A stretch of 64,000 nucleotides of DNA from positions 62,001 through 126,000 of the forward strand of contig NZ_JAHKRR010000012.1 of NCBI RefSeq assembly GCF_018863395.1, read 5' to 3'. Both the position numbers and the translations under genes were made by a program. Shown here piece by piece: positions 43,598-52,677 of this stretch; within the stretch, counting starts at the first letter, position 1; each line of letters opens with the position of its first letter. The notes below the pieces were generated by a model. It saw only the letters and a list, made by a program, of their open reading frames with translations. It ran no database searches and was not told the DNA's origin. This stretch comes from Sinomicrobium weinanense. GTDB taxonomy: Bacteria; Bacteroidota; Bacteroidia; Flavobacteriales; Flavobacteriaceae.

Positions 43598-43664
43598 AGG
43601 GTGAGAAAGTGAGAGGATGAGAGGGTGAGGGGGACTAATGTTTGGGGGGTTGATCTGCGGGGAG

Positions 43665-44156
43665 CTATTCCCGGGTATATATTTTTCTGACTGTCACCGG
43701 AAAATCGAACCCCCAATCCTTTTCTATACTCTCGATGATCAATTCGTTATTACCTTTGGAAAACCATACTTTCAGGTCGCCGTTCAAAGGTCCCCGCCCA
43801 CCTTCTTTTTCTTCGGCATAAAACCGATAAATGCTGTCGGAAACGATCTCCCAGGTACCTTCTTTCTGTCCTTCACTATCGCATTCCTTCGTATCAAAAT
43901 TAAGATGGGATCTTTCGTAAGTGTAATTGCCGTCTTCTGAAAAACGCATCCTCAATTCGAGTTCGCATATCTCCATAGGGGGAGAAAGAGGAGGCTGATC
44001 TTCCAGCACTGCATACTCATCGGTAAATTGCCATTGCCCGTTTATATGGCTTTCGGGCATTTTGTTTTCATTTACCTTGTCGTCATCACTGCATCCTATC
44101 ACAATTCCGGCCAGGACAAATACTTTTAAAAGTGCAGGTAGGGGTAATGTTTTCAT
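43665..44156 (-). CDS. Lipocalin-like lipoprotein
   Basis: A 163-residue lipoprotein. I use the start at 44156 because it gives a normal signal with lipobox IVIGC (Cys 20 or so), followed by a DDDK-rich stretch. The mature part has the lipocalin-like pattern of Bacteroidota (INGQWQFTDEYAV, LRMRFSEDGNYTYE, EGTWEIVSDSIYRFY, NELIIESIEKDWGF). Such proteins are of unknown function. It is alone on its strand. Confidence 0.8.
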   Translation of the reverse strand: MKTLPLPALLKVFVLAGIVIGCSDDDKVNENKMPESHINGQWQFTDEYAVLEDQPPLSPPMEICELELRMRFSEDGNYTYERSHLNFDTKECDSEGQKEGTWEIVSDSIYRFYAEEKEGGRGPLNGDLKVWFSKGNNELIIESIEKDWGFDFPVTVRKIYTRE

Positions 44157-44480
44157 AATCCATGGGTTTGAATCTCCATACAATAATAAAAAAAATCGGG
44201 TTACAGTCATGCTTTTAATTTTACACAAAACCGCAGATCTTGTAAAATGCCTGTGCTTTTTACAAAATACAGAAACTCAAAAAACTGTTCAAATTTTATC
44301 TCCATTGACACCTCCCCTCCCTCTAACACCCGGCTTCCGGCTTCTGACTTCCGGCTTCAGGCGCAAAGCATTGCGCCTCTACTTCGTACTTTAAAATGTC
44401 ACTTTGTCACTATATACTGTAATGGTACTTTTTTTGGAACTGCATTTTTTATAAAAATCATAATAAAAAATCTTAGCAAA
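44157..44480. other. Intergenic region with dispersed repeat before htpG
   Basis: No gene is supported here. It contains a hairpin with perfect arms AGGCGCAA (44359-44366) and TTGCGCCT (44371-44378), followed by CTAC, a relative of the GTAGAG palindromes at 39176 and 63452. Directly after it stands ACTTCGTACTTT (44381-44392), the arm of the acr3 repeat. CGGCTTC words are repeated just before. The rest is the htpG leader. Confidence 0.6.
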
Positions 44481-46367
44481 ATGACAACCGGAAATATCAA
44501 TGTATCTGTAGAAAACATTTTTCCGCTGATCAAGAAATTTTTGTACAGCGACCACGAGATCTTTTTGAGGGAACTTATTTCCAACGCCACCGATGCCACT
44601 TTAAAACTCAAACACCTCACCGGTATAGGAGAAGCCAAAGTAGACTATGGCAACCCTGTGATCGAGGTTAAAATAGACAAGGAAGGGAAAAAGCTCCATA
44701 TCCTGGACCAGGGGATCGGGATGACGGCCGACGAAGTAAAGAAATACATCAACGAAGTTGCCTTTTCGGGTGCGGAAGAGTTTTTGGAAAAATACAAAGA
44801 CTCCACAAAAGACTCCGGGATCATAGGCCATTTCGGGCTCGGTTTCTACTCTGCCTTTATAGTGGCCAAAAAAGTGGAGATCATCACCAAATCTTACACA
44901 GACGCTCCTGCCGCCCACTGGACCTGTGATGGCAGCCCGCAGTTTACGCTGGAAGAAGCGGACAAAAAAGACCGCGGAACAGAGATCATCCTCCACATCG
45001 CAGACGACTCTACCGAATTCCTCGAAGAAAGCAGGATACGGGAACTCCTGGTAAAATACAACAAGTTTATGCCCATTCCGATAAAATTCGGAACCAGGAC
45101 CGAAACCCTGCCCAAACCAGAGGATGCCAAAGAAGACGATCCCGCACCGACCAAAGAGGTGGACAATATCATTAACAATACTTCACCGGCCTGGACCAAA
45201 CAACCGGCCGATCTCAAGGAAGAGGATTACAAAGGCTTCTATCGTGAGCTGTACCCGATGCAGTTCGAGGAACCCCTGTTCCACATTCACCTGAACGTGG
45301 ATTACCCGTTCAACCTGACAGGGATATTGTATTTCCCGAGGCTTACCAACGACCTCAACCTGCAAAAAGACAAAATACAGCTCTATCAGAACCAGGTATT
45401 TGTCACCGATAATGTAGAAGGCATTGTACCGGAGTTCCTGACCATGCTCCGCGGGGTCATCGACTCGCCCGACATTCCGCTGAACGTATCGCGAAGCTAC
45501 CTTCAGGCCGACGGTAACGTAAAGAAAATATCCAATTATATTACCCGTAAGGTGGGCGACAAGCTGAGCTCTCTCTTCAAGGACAACCGCGAAGACTTTG
45601 AAAAGAAATGGAACGACATTAAGATCGTTATCGAATACGGTATGCTTTCTGAAGAGAAGTTCTTTGAAAAAGCAGACAAGTTTGCCCTCTACCCCACTGT
45701 GGACGATAAGTTCTACACCTTTGAAGAACTGAGGGAAAAGATCAAGGACAACCAGACCGACAAGGACGACAAACTCGTTATCCTTTATACCAGCAACAAA
45801 GAAGAGCAACACAGCTACATCGAAGAGGCCAGGGCCAAAGGCTATGAAGTGTTGCTGCTCGATTCCCCTATCGTTGCACACCTGATCCAGAAACTGGAAA
45901 CCGAGAAAGAGAATGTTTCTTTTGCCCGGGTAGATGCCGAACCTATTGACAACCTCATCAAAAAAGACGAGGAAAAGATATCCAAGCTGTCCGACGAAGA
46001 AAAAGACAAGCTGAAAGAGACCCTTACCGAAATTGTTCCGAAGGAAAAATATAGTGTACAACTGGAAGCTATGGACAGTAACTCTGCTCCGTTTATCATC
46101 ACCCAACCCGAGTTTATGCGAAGGATGAAGGAGATGAACGCTACCGGGGGCGGCGGTATGTTCGGTATGAGCAATATGCCGGAAATGTACAACCTAGTTG
46201 TTAATACCAACAGTGACCTGGCTGCACAGATACTGAACACCAAGACCAAAGCCAAGCAGGAAAGGCTGATCAAACAGTCCCTCGACCTGGCGCGATTGTC
46301 CCAGGGGCTGCTTAAAGGCGAGGAACTCACCAGCTTTGTTAAAAGGAGTTTTGATATGATCAAGTAG
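44481..46367 (+). CDS. htpG: Molecular chaperone HtpG (Hsp90)
   Basis: A 628-residue Hsp90 homolog. The ATP site is formed by ELISNATDATLKLKHL, LDQGIGMTADEV and GHFGLGFYSAFIVA. The middle domain holds LYFPRLTNDLNLQKDKIQLYQNQVFVTDN and the catalytic-loop region LNVSRSYLQAD. The C-terminal dimerisation domain lies past about 500. I use the ATG at 44481; longer frames start inside repeat DNA. A strong terminator follows. Confidence 0.97.
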   Translation: MTTGNINVSVENIFPLIKKFLYSDHEIFLRELISNATDATLKLKHLTGIGEAKVDYGNPVIEVKIDKEGKKLHILDQGIGMTADEVKKYINEVAFSGAEEFLEKYKDSTKDSGIIGHFGLGFYSAFIVAKKVEIITKSYTDAPAAHWTCDGSPQFTLEEADKKDRGTEIILHIADDSTEFLEESRIRELLVKYNKFMPIPIKFGTRTETLPKPEDAKEDDPAPTKEVDNIINNTSPAWTKQPADLKEEDYKGFYRELYPMQFEEPLFHIHLNVDYPFNLTGILYFPRLTNDLNLQKDKIQLYQNQVFVTDNVEGIVPEFLTMLRGVIDSPDIPLNVSRSYLQADGNVKKISNYITRKVGDKLSSLFKDNREDFEKKWNDIKIVIEYGMLSEEKFFEKADKFALYPTVDDKFYTFEELREKIKDNQTDKDDKLVILYTSNKEEQHSYIEEARAKGYEVLLLDSPIVAHLIQKLETEKENVSFARVDAEPIDNLIKKDEEKISKLSDEEKDKLKETLTEIVPKEKYSVQLEAMDSNSAPFIITQPEFMRRMKEMNATGGGGMFGMSNMPEMYNLVVNTNSDLAAQILNTKTKAKQERLIKQSLDLARLSQGLLKGEELTSFVKRSFDMIK

Positions 46368-46433
46368 ATGTCAGATCTGAGATATTAGATATGAGATTTA
46401 TGAATCTTTATTCTTAGTCGCTTTCATTAAGAT

Positions 46434-46470
46434 AAAAAACCGCTCCAGGCATTTCCGGAGCGGTTTTTTT
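46434..46470 (+). terminator. Terminator of htpG
   Basis: CCGCTCC-AGGCATTTCC-GGAGCGG stem flanked by AAAAAA and TTTTTTT, 66 bp after the htpG stop codon and 14 bp before the next start codon. A clear rho-independent terminator that may also work in reverse. Confidence 0.88.
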
Positions 46471-46484
46471 GTTAGATTTACAGC

Positions 46485-47141
46485 ATGAAAGTCATCGCTG
46501 TTAACATAGCCAGTCCGACAGTTATTAACTGGAGGGGAAAGGAAATAAAAACGGGTATCTACAAATCTCCTGTGCCCGGCCCTATCCTGCTGGAAGATGA
46601 AGATGTAAAGGGAGACACCGTTATAGACCGGAAATACCACGGCGGAAAAGACAAGGCCTGCTACCTCTTTTCGGCCGACCATTATGCACATTGGCAAAAA
46701 CGTTATCCGGAACAGGAATGGAACTGGGGAATGTTCGGGGAGAATATCACCGCAGACGGATTTGATGAGGCCGATATTTACGTTGGCGACATCCTAAAAA
46801 TAGGAAATGCCGTAGTACAGGTTTCCCAACCCAGGCAACCCTGCTATAAACTCGGTGTACGCTTCGGCACTCAGAAAATTTTAAAGGATTTTATTGCTTA
46901 CGCCTGCCCGGGAGCTTATCTCCGGGTCCTCACACCGGGAACAGTTACCGAAGGAGCGGCTGTTTCCATTCTGGAAAAAGACCCTCACAAGCTGAGCCTC
47001 AAAAAGGTCTTTGAAATGCTTTACCGCCCCGAAGACAGCCATGAGGTACAGGAAGCCATAAAACATCCTTTCCTCGCAGAGAGCTGCAGAAAGGACCTGG
47101 ACAAGGTTCTGAAACGAATATCCCGGGCACAGGTATCTTAA
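46485..47141 (+). CDS. MOSC domain protein (YiiM-like)
   Basis: A 218-residue protein of the MOSC (molybdenum cofactor sulfurase C-terminal) family, YiiM type. Motifs are GDTVIDRKYHGGKDKACYLF, WGMFGENIT and the conserved cysteine in SQPRQPCYKLGVRFG, which can bind the cofactor sulfur or Moco. YiiM-like proteins reduce N-hydroxylated compounds in other bacteria. It starts right after the htpG terminator and is alone. Substrate here unknown. Confidence 0.88.
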   Translation: MKVIAVNIASPTVINWRGKEIKTGIYKSPVPGPILLEDEDVKGDTVIDRKYHGGKDKACYLFSADHYAHWQKRYPEQEWNWGMFGENITADGFDEADIYVGDILKIGNAVVQVSQPRQPCYKLGVRFGTQKILKDFIAYACPGAYLRVLTPGTVTEGAAVSILEKDPHKLSLKKVFEMLYRPEDSHEVQEAIKHPFLAESCRKDLDKVLKRISRAQVS

Positions 47142-47330
47142 AAATGTGGTGACCGAATACCTCTTCAACCGTCTTATCCAAACAAGGCTTTCCGGATATA
47201 AAGTATTTAACCTGGACGAAAATTACAGGAATGCAGTGAAAATGAATTTGCAAAATGCAGGGCGAAACAATTTTTTTTGTATTTTTATAAGGCACGGCTT
47301 TTACCAAACCTTCTGCAATCATAAAGAGAA

Positions 47331-47807
47331 ATGACAAACCTGTTCAAAAAACTAAAACTTGAAAAACAGAAAGAGATCCTGGTCCTTAACGAACCCAAAG
47401 GATTCGCAAAACAGCTGGCCAAACTGGTAGGTATCGAAGTCTACGAATCACTGGTACAGGTCAACAAAGTAGAATTTGCCCTCATATTCGTTACTACCAT
47501 AAAGGAATTTGAGGACCAGATGCTTACGCTCGGCCCTAAACTCAAGGACGACGTGGTACTGTGGATAGCCCACCCCAGGACCATTTCCAAAAATTATACA
47601 ACAGACATCACGGATGCATACAACTGGGCGCCGCTTACCCGAAATTCATATGACTGGGTGGAAAGCCTGACCATCAACAAAGACTGGGAAGCCCTCCGTT
47701 TCCGGAAACTGGAGTACGTTCATCCCCTGTATCGCAATCATCGCAGTGGGAAAAAGCAGGATAACGGAGTTAAGCCCGATACCCCCTCTACCTCGCCTTC
47801 GGTATAA
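47331..47807 (+). CDS. DUF3052-like small protein
   Basis: A 158-residue soluble protein. The pattern NEPKGFAKQLAKL, FALIFVTTIKEFEDQM, DDVVLWIAHPRTISKNYTTDI, DWEALRFRKLEYV resembles the DUF3052 family as I recall it (a methyltransferase-like remnant fold without a SAM motif). No function is known for that family. The final 30 residues are low in complexity and probably disordered. The gap before it (47142-47330) shows no gene. Confidence 0.72.
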   Translation: MTNLFKKLKLEKQKEILVLNEPKGFAKQLAKLVGIEVYESLVQVNKVEFALIFVTTIKEFEDQMLTLGPKLKDDVVLWIAHPRTISKNYTTDITDAYNWAPLTRNSYDWVESLTINKDWEALRFRKLEYVHPLYRNHRSGKKQDNGVKPDTPSTSPSV

Positions 47808-47944
47808 AACAACGAGCGTGAACCTCGTTTGATATCAGAATTTCACGATAAAGTACTGAAATCAGACAGCCCCCCTGCAATTGCCCGAAAAAAAAATAAA
47901 CATCCGGACCGAAACACGATCGTAACAAAATACACTTACAAACA

Positions 47945-47973
47945 AAAAAGACTGCTTTTTCGGCAGCCTTTTT
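47945..47973. terminator. Bidirectional terminator between convergent genes
   Basis: AAAAAGACTGC (47945-47955) and GCAGCCTTTTT (47963-47973), one mismatch, loop of 7. It lies between a plus-strand gene ending at 47807 and a minus-strand gene ending at 48037 and can serve both. Confidence 0.8.
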
Positions 47974-48036
47974 CACTTTTAAATCAATCAATCTATTAAA
48001 AAACCCAATATTAATCTTTTCCTTTTTCTTTCGTAT

Positions 48037-48642
48037 TTACGACTTTGTCGTTTTTATATGTTCGACAAAGGTTTTGTTTTTGTGGGTGAGGACAAGTGTG
48101 TATGTTCCGTCCACATTAGAAAAGTCGTACATCTTGCCCAGTTCGTAGGACCCTTTGAGAGTGTCTTCGTGCAACAGGGTATCATTGGCATCATATACTT
48201 CTACATGAAGTTCTGATCTGTCCAGGCTCAGCAGGTTTACATAAACCACATTGTTACGTACGGACACTATGGGCTTAAACATTTCACTCTTGTTATTGTA
48301 GTACAGTTTTGCCGTATACCTGTCTACCACCACGGGATACCTCTTTACTTTGGTCGCTCCCTCCACTTCAAGAAAATACTCCCCTTCCGGCAGTTTGTCG
48401 AAATTATAAGTTCGCCTGTATTCGCCGTTCACTTCGATATTCTCCGAATACAATATTCTGTCTTCTCCGTCAATAAGGGAAAGGCCAACGGAATTCTGTA
48501 CATTGCTAACAACAAAACTCACAGTTTTTCCTTTATATCCTTTAACTTCGAGAGAGACATCCAGGTCCCCGGTCCTCGCTCCGGCAGTTCCCGCCATAAA
48601 CATTACAACGGCAACAATACTGATCTTGATTAACTTTTTCAT
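48037..48642 (-). CDS. Secreted protein with two beta-sandwich repeats
   Basis: A 201-residue exported protein; signal peptide 1-22 (FMAGTAGARTG). Two similar domains follow: about 35-115 with LSLIDGEDRILYSENIEV, YNFDKLPEGEYFLEVEG, and about 120-201 with LHVEVYDANDTLLHED, YDFSNVDGTYTLVLTH. The pattern matches DUF3244-like or C-terminal sorting-like sandwiches of Bacteroidota. No catalytic residues are seen. A structural or surface role is likely but unproven. Confidence 0.75.
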   Translation of the reverse strand: MKKLIKISIVAVVMFMAGTAGARTGDLDVSLEVKGYKGKTVSFVVSNVQNSVGLSLIDGEDRILYSENIEVNGEYRRTYNFDKLPEGEYFLEVEGATKVKRYPVVVDRYTAKLYYNNKSEMFKPIVSVRNNVVYVNLLSLDRSELHVEVYDANDTLLHEDTLKGSYELGKMYDFSNVDGTYTLVLTHKNKTFVEHIKTTKS

Positions 48643-48871
48643 AGCAGTGATTTTTATTAAACAGATTAGGTCTTATTGACAGTGTAAAATTACGCCGGCT
48701 CCAAAAGATGTACTACTGTTAAATTTTCCAATATATATTCTATTTTACCCAAAACTCAATGTTAAGAAAATGTTATGGTTAATATTTCATATATTATTAT
48801 TAACTTCGCATATAAATTATCAATTTCGTTATTATTCTTCTAAAAATTTCATCAGGCTAAAAACTACATCT

Positions 48872-49750
48872 ATGGAACTGAAAAATTTAAAACCGTCCTT
48901 TGAAGTTATCCATCCTTCTTTTGGCAATTCTTTTTCATACACCAGGTACAGCCAGAGGAAGAACAACAAGGCGAAAGTATGGCATTACCACCCGGAGATA
49001 GAGCTGGTTTATGTGAACGGTGGTGCAGGCAGAAGACAGATCGGGAGCCATATATCCTATTACACCGATGGCGACCTTATCCTTATCGGAAGTAACCTGC
49101 CCCATTGTGGTTTCACCGATAAACTTACGGGAAACAAGAGTGAGACCGTCATACAGATGAAACCCAATTTCCTGGGCAATGATTTTCTGAACATCCCGGA
49201 AATGAAAAACATACAGTCTGTTTTTGACCGGGCCAAGGGCGGCATTGCATTCTATGGTGAAACCAAAAAGAAAATCGGTAAAAAAATAGAGCAGATGTCC
49301 ATGCAATCGCAATTCAACAGGCTGCTCACCATCCTCAGCGTGCTTCACGACCTCCAGGATTCCAGGGAATACAAGATCCTGAACGCGGAAAATTTTTCAC
49401 TGGAAACGGAAATGCAGGACAACGAAAGGATAAACATCATCTTCAACTTTGTCAAGGACAATTACCGCAGGCAGATCCCCCTTGAGGAAGTGGCCGGTAT
49501 GGTAAGCATGACCGTACCTTCGTTCTGCCGCTATTTTAAAAAAGTGAGCAACAAGACCTTTACGAAGTTCGTCAACGAATACCGCCTGGTACACGCTTCC
49601 AGGCTCCTGGCCGAAAAACCGATGAGTATTACCGAGATCTGTTTTGAGAGCGGGTTTAACAACTTTTCGCACTTCAATAAATCGTTTAAAGAGTTTACAG
49701 GGAAAAGCCCTTCGGAATACAGGCACGAATTACAGTCCGTATTCAACTGA
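48872..49750 (+). CDS. AraC family transcriptional regulator
   Basis: A 292-residue regulator. A cupin-like effector domain is at about 15-160 (KVWHYHPEIELVYVNGGAGRRQIG, DGDLILIGSNLPHCGFTD). A double helix-turn-helix lies at about 190-290 (IPLEEVAGMVSMTVPSFCRYFKKVSNKTFTKFVNEYR and PMSITEICFESGFNNFSHFNKSFKEFTGKSPSEYR). This shape is typical of carbohydrate regulators, but no target is evident nearby. I use the ATG at 48872, since the upstream extension is AT-rich and not protein-like. Confidence 0.9.
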   Translation: MELKNLKPSFEVIHPSFGNSFSYTRYSQRKNNKAKVWHYHPEIELVYVNGGAGRRQIGSHISYYTDGDLILIGSNLPHCGFTDKLTGNKSETVIQMKPNFLGNDFLNIPEMKNIQSVFDRAKGGIAFYGETKKKIGKKIEQMSMQSQFNRLLTILSVLHDLQDSREYKILNAENFSLETEMQDNERINIIFNFVKDNYRRQIPLEEVAGMVSMTVPSFCRYFKKVSNKTFTKFVNEYRLVHASRLLAEKPMSITEICFESGFNNFSHFNKSFKEFTGKSPSEYRHELQSVFN

Positions 49751-49765
49751 CGATATTATGACCCC

Positions 49766-50389
49766 GTGTGTAACCCAATAACTGTTACCTTGTATAAAAA
49801 AGACACATATCAAATTCCCCTGAAAGATGCCGATGTCATCTACTATCCCGGATTTTTTCCGGAAAAAGATGCCCTGAGGTATTACAAAGCCATCCTCGAT
49901 ACCGCCCGGTGGCAGCAAGACCGTATTACCCTTTTCGGAAAAACGCATCCGCAACCCCGGTTAACCGCACTGTATGCTGATAACAGCATCCCGTATTCCT
50001 ATTCGGGCATTACTATGCATCCATACCCTTTTTTTCCGGAACTGCTGGAGATCAGGCAAAAGGTCGAAGCCCTGTGTAAAATCCATTTCACCTCCTGTCT
50101 CCTCAATCTCTATCGCAATGGAAAAGACAGCAATGGCTGGCATGCAGATGATGAGCCGGAACTGGGAAAAAACCCGGTGATCGCCTCGGTGAGCCTTGGT
50201 GCCGAACGCTATTTTCACCTGAAACACAAAAAGGAAAAACAACTCAAACACAAATTGTTGCTGGAAAGCGGAAGCCTGCTTATCATGAAAGGAGAAACCC
50301 AGCACCACTGGCTGCATCAGATACCAAAAACAATGAAGGAGACGGGACAGCGGATAAACCTGACCTTCCGTAACATTATTGCCCTTTAG
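49766..50389 (+). CDS. AlkB-like 2-oxoglutarate/Fe(II) dioxygenase
   Basis: A 207-residue DNA/RNA repair dioxygenase of the AlkB family (alpha-ketoglutarate-dependent, ABH2/3-like). Iron ligands are in NGWHADDEPEL (His and Asp) and QHHWLHQIPK (second His); the 2-oxoglutarate Arg is in GQRINLTFR. The region PYSYSGITMHPYPFFPELL is the nucleotide-recognition lid. It removes alkyl damage from bases. The start must be a GTG (49766) or a later TTG, since a stop codon lies in frame at 49748. It follows the AraC gene by 15 bp. Confidence 0.92.
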   Translation: MCNPITVTLYKKDTYQIPLKDADVIYYPGFFPEKDALRYYKAILDTARWQQDRITLFGKTHPQPRLTALYADNSIPYSYSGITMHPYPFFPELLEIRQKVEALCKIHFTSCLLNLYRNGKDSNGWHADDEPELGKNPVIASVSLGAERYFHLKHKKEKQLKHKLLLESGSLLIMKGETQHHWLHQIPKTMKETGQRINLTFRNIIAL

Positions 50390-50480
50390 TTATTGAGTTT
50401 ACCCGGAGTATATCAACAACTCATTAATGCAACAGCTTCCAGGTTTTAACCTTTTAAAAAAACAGTGAAGCAAAGGCATA

Positions 50481-50520
50481 AAAAAAGCCGTCCGCTGACG
50501 GCGGACGCTTTAGTGTTTTT
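50481..50520. terminator. Terminator between AlkB-like and S1/P1 nuclease genes
   Basis: Stem CGTCCGC (50489-50495) and GCGGACG (50501-50507), preceded by an A-run (a T-run on the minus strand) and followed by a T-rich stretch. It lies between two convergent genes. The rest of the 265-bp gap holds no gene. Confidence 0.7.
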
Positions 50521-50654
50521 CATTCCCTGCAAAGAAAGCCAATCGCTGCCTTTAATATAGCGGGAATACTTATATTAATTTCCTCGCTTTTAGCCTTCAT
50601 TTATATAATATCAAACCTCATGCCAAACTCCAAAACTCATCAATTAAGGAACTA

Positions 50655-51431
50655 TCATCCGAAAATCTCGTTAAGCACTTTGGCCAGGCGCAGGCCTCCT
50701 TTTTGAAGTTGTGCCTTCACCGTACCGAAATGATCGTACATATAGCGGTATCCCAGCTTTTCACCTATTTCTGCAGAAGCATAAACCTCCCCGGCCAGCT
50801 TTCGGGACTCCCCTACCCAGTCCAGCAGATTGCCTTCCTGGAGTTTTTTCACTTCCTTCCGGGACATCCCGGGATAACTGCCGGCGATCTCCGTATAACT
50901 CATCCTGTAATGGTTTATCATTTTGGAATCCCAGACACTGTGCAGGTTGGTCCCGTCGTTAAACCAACGCACCTGGATATCGTTCCCGCCCTTGTCTTCT
51001 GCCCGGCCTACATGCAGGGGCTGGTGAAGGTCCCCGATAAAATGGATCAGCAGCTTAAGGTAGAAGGCCCGGTCTTCTTCAGGGGCATTCTTATCCTTTA
51101 TTATTTCGATACATTTTTCTATCCCGGTCACCAGGTCTCCGTATTCGCTCACAGCTTCCTCTCCATATCGTTTTCCCGGTGGAATATTGACATAATGCCA
51201 CGCACCGTACTTCCGGAAACGGTTGTCGGACTTGATATCATCGCCATGATTGGCTACCACGGCCAGGCTTTCCCCGTGTAATAGTTTGTCGATCTTTCTC
51301 CTGGCACGGCCACTGAGGTATTGCTCAGCGATCTCCCCGACGACCCTGTGGCCCGTAGGCCCCCAGACCACACTGTTGGCCCAGGTCATATTCCCTATAA
51401 ATAATACAAGCAAAAAAACAGCTTTTTTCAT
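50655..51431 (-). CDS. S1/P1 family nuclease
   Basis: A 258-residue secreted zinc nuclease. Signal peptide 1-18, then the mature start VVWGPTGHRVVGEIA, whose Trp and His bind zinc. Further zinc ligands lie in GAWHYVNIP, LIHFIGDLHQPLHVG and TNLHSVWDSKMI. It should degrade single-stranded DNA and RNA in the periplasm or outside the cell, to feed on nucleic acids. Length is normal for bacterial members. Confidence 0.94.
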   Translation of the reverse strand: MKKAVFLLVLFIGNMTWANSVVWGPTGHRVVGEIAEQYLSGRARRKIDKLLHGESLAVVANHGDDIKSDNRFRKYGAWHYVNIPPGKRYGEEAVSEYGDLVTGIEKCIEIIKDKNAPEEDRAFYLKLLIHFIGDLHQPLHVGRAEDKGGNDIQVRWFNDGTNLHSVWDSKMINHYRMSYTEIAGSYPGMSRKEVKKLQEGNLLDWVGESRKLAGEVYASAEIGEKLGYRYMYDHFGTVKAQLQKGGLRLAKVLNEIFG

Positions 51432-51610
51432 CTTATTAATTTTTGATATATGTTACCAGAAAGCCACCAAAAGTACACATCTTTACTAAAGTAAAAGCCA
51501 TCTAAAAGTTAAATTTGGATTTCCCCATCCGGCTTGGTCCAACCCAGGCGTATCGCAATGGGCAATACCTGAAAAGCAGTTGAAATTTCAGTTTATTTAA
51601 AATATTTTGA

Positions 51611-51638
51611 TATATTTGTGATATCAATTTAATATCAC
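51611..51638 (+). promoter_or_regulatory. SPFH promoter with perfect palindrome
   Basis: TATATTTG (51611-51618) fits the -7 box. Beginning at its last base is a perfect inverted repeat, GTGATAT (51618-51624) and ATATCAC (51632-51638) around 7 bp. It ends 7 bp before the start codon. The arrangement suggests tight repression. The operon also codes for a ribbon-helix-helix protein (54037-54204), a possible binder; a GntR- or PadR-type regulator elsewhere is also possible. Confidence 0.6.
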
Positions 51639-51645
51639 TCAATAT

Positions 51646-52506
51646 ATGAAACATGAAAAAATCATTACTCCGGCAAACGGCTATGTAATACTGTTTGTAT
51701 TCGCCGTTTTATTCCTGGGAGGAATAGCCGGCTTCCTGTTCACCGGGGTGGGCTGGTTTATAGTCAGTATACTGGCTTCACTCTTTATCCCACGAGGTTT
51801 TATTCTTGTAAACCCGAACTATTCCAGGGTGCTATTGCTCTTTGGAAAGTACATGGGTACGGTAAAAACGAATGGTTTCTTCTGGGTTAACCCTTTCTAT
51901 TCCAAGAAAAAGATATCCCTGAAGGCGAGTAATTTCGATAGTGAGCGCCTTAAAGTAAACGACAAGATCGGGAACCCCGTGATGATCAGTACCATTCTGG
52001 TATGGCGTGTATTCGATACCTACAAGGCAGCTTTTGATGTAGACGACTACAAGGATTTTGTACGTGTACAGACGGACGCTGCGGTACGGAAACTGGCCAG
52101 TCTGTACCCTTACGACAACTTTGCGGACGAGGGCCATGAAGAAGACATCACCCTGCGTTCCAGCGTCAATGAGGTGAGCGAAGCCCTGGAAAAGGAAGTA
52201 CAGGAACGCCTGGCCATGGCCGGTATCGAGGTCCTGGAAGCACGGATAGGCTACCTGGCCTATGCCCAGGAGATTGCCAATGCCATGCTGAAACGTCAGC
52301 AGGCCACGGCCATAGTTGCCGCCAGGCACAAAATCGTGGAAGGTGCCGTAAGCATGGTAGAAATGGCCCTGGATGAACTCAGCGAAAAACAGATCGTTAC
52401 GCTTGATGAAGAACGAAAGGCCGCCATGGTCAGCAATCTCATGGTCGTACTGTGCTCTGATAAAGACGCTACCCCGGTGGTCAATGCCGGAACCCTTAAT
52501 CACTAA
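51646..52506 (+). CDS. SPFH/Band 7 domain membrane protein
   Basis: A 286-residue stomatin/prohibitin-like protein. An N-terminal hydrophobic hairpin (about 12-50) anchors it. The SPFH domain follows ([57 protein letters not shown]), then a helical, coiled-coil region (about 170-245, [37 protein letters not shown]). Such proteins form ring or cage assemblies in the membrane. It leads a cassette with a 20-residue hydrophobic peptide, a serine hydrolase and a ribbon-helix-helix protein. Confidence 0.92.
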   Translation: MKHEKIITPANGYVILFVFAVLFLGGIAGFLFTGVGWFIVSILASLFIPRGFILVNPNYSRVLLLFGKYMGTVKTNGFFWVNPFYSKKKISLKASNFDSERLKVNDKIGNPVMISTILVWRVFDTYKAAFDVDDYKDFVRVQTDAAVRKLASLYPYDNFADEGHEEDITLRSSVNEVSEALEKEVQERLAMAGIEVLEARIGYLAYAQEIANAMLKRQQATAIVAARHKIVEGAVSMVEMALDELSEKQIVTLDEERKAAMVSNLMVVLCSDKDATPVVNAGTLNH

Positions 52507-52531
52507 ATTAAAACATTTATATCCTGTGCCT

Positions 52532-52594
52532 ATGCTGCGTTTACTATTTCTAATCCTGGCCCTGACACTTTACCGGTTCGTGATCATGCTGTAA
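52532..52594 (+). CDS. Possible 20-residue hydrophobic peptide
   Basis: A short frame coding for 20 residues, nearly all hydrophobic (starts MLRLLFLILALTLYRF), 25 bp after the SPFH stop codon and 83 bp before the serine hydrolase. It would span the membrane once. Its codons look normal and it stands in operon position, but there is no clear ribosome-binding site. I cannot tell whether it is translated. Confidence 0.4.
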   Translation: MLRLLFLILALTLYRFVIML

Positions 52595-52677
52595 AAAAGC
52601 TGCCGGAATTTCCAACAGTATAACAACATCCTTAACTTTGCGGCTACATACCTGATCACCAACAACAAGAATGTTAC

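Noticed and set aside
44247-44480. N-terminal extension of HtpG by 78 codons
   Set aside because: The extension passes through dispersed repeat DNA and is not Hsp90-like; MTTGNINVSVENIF at 44481 is the usual start.
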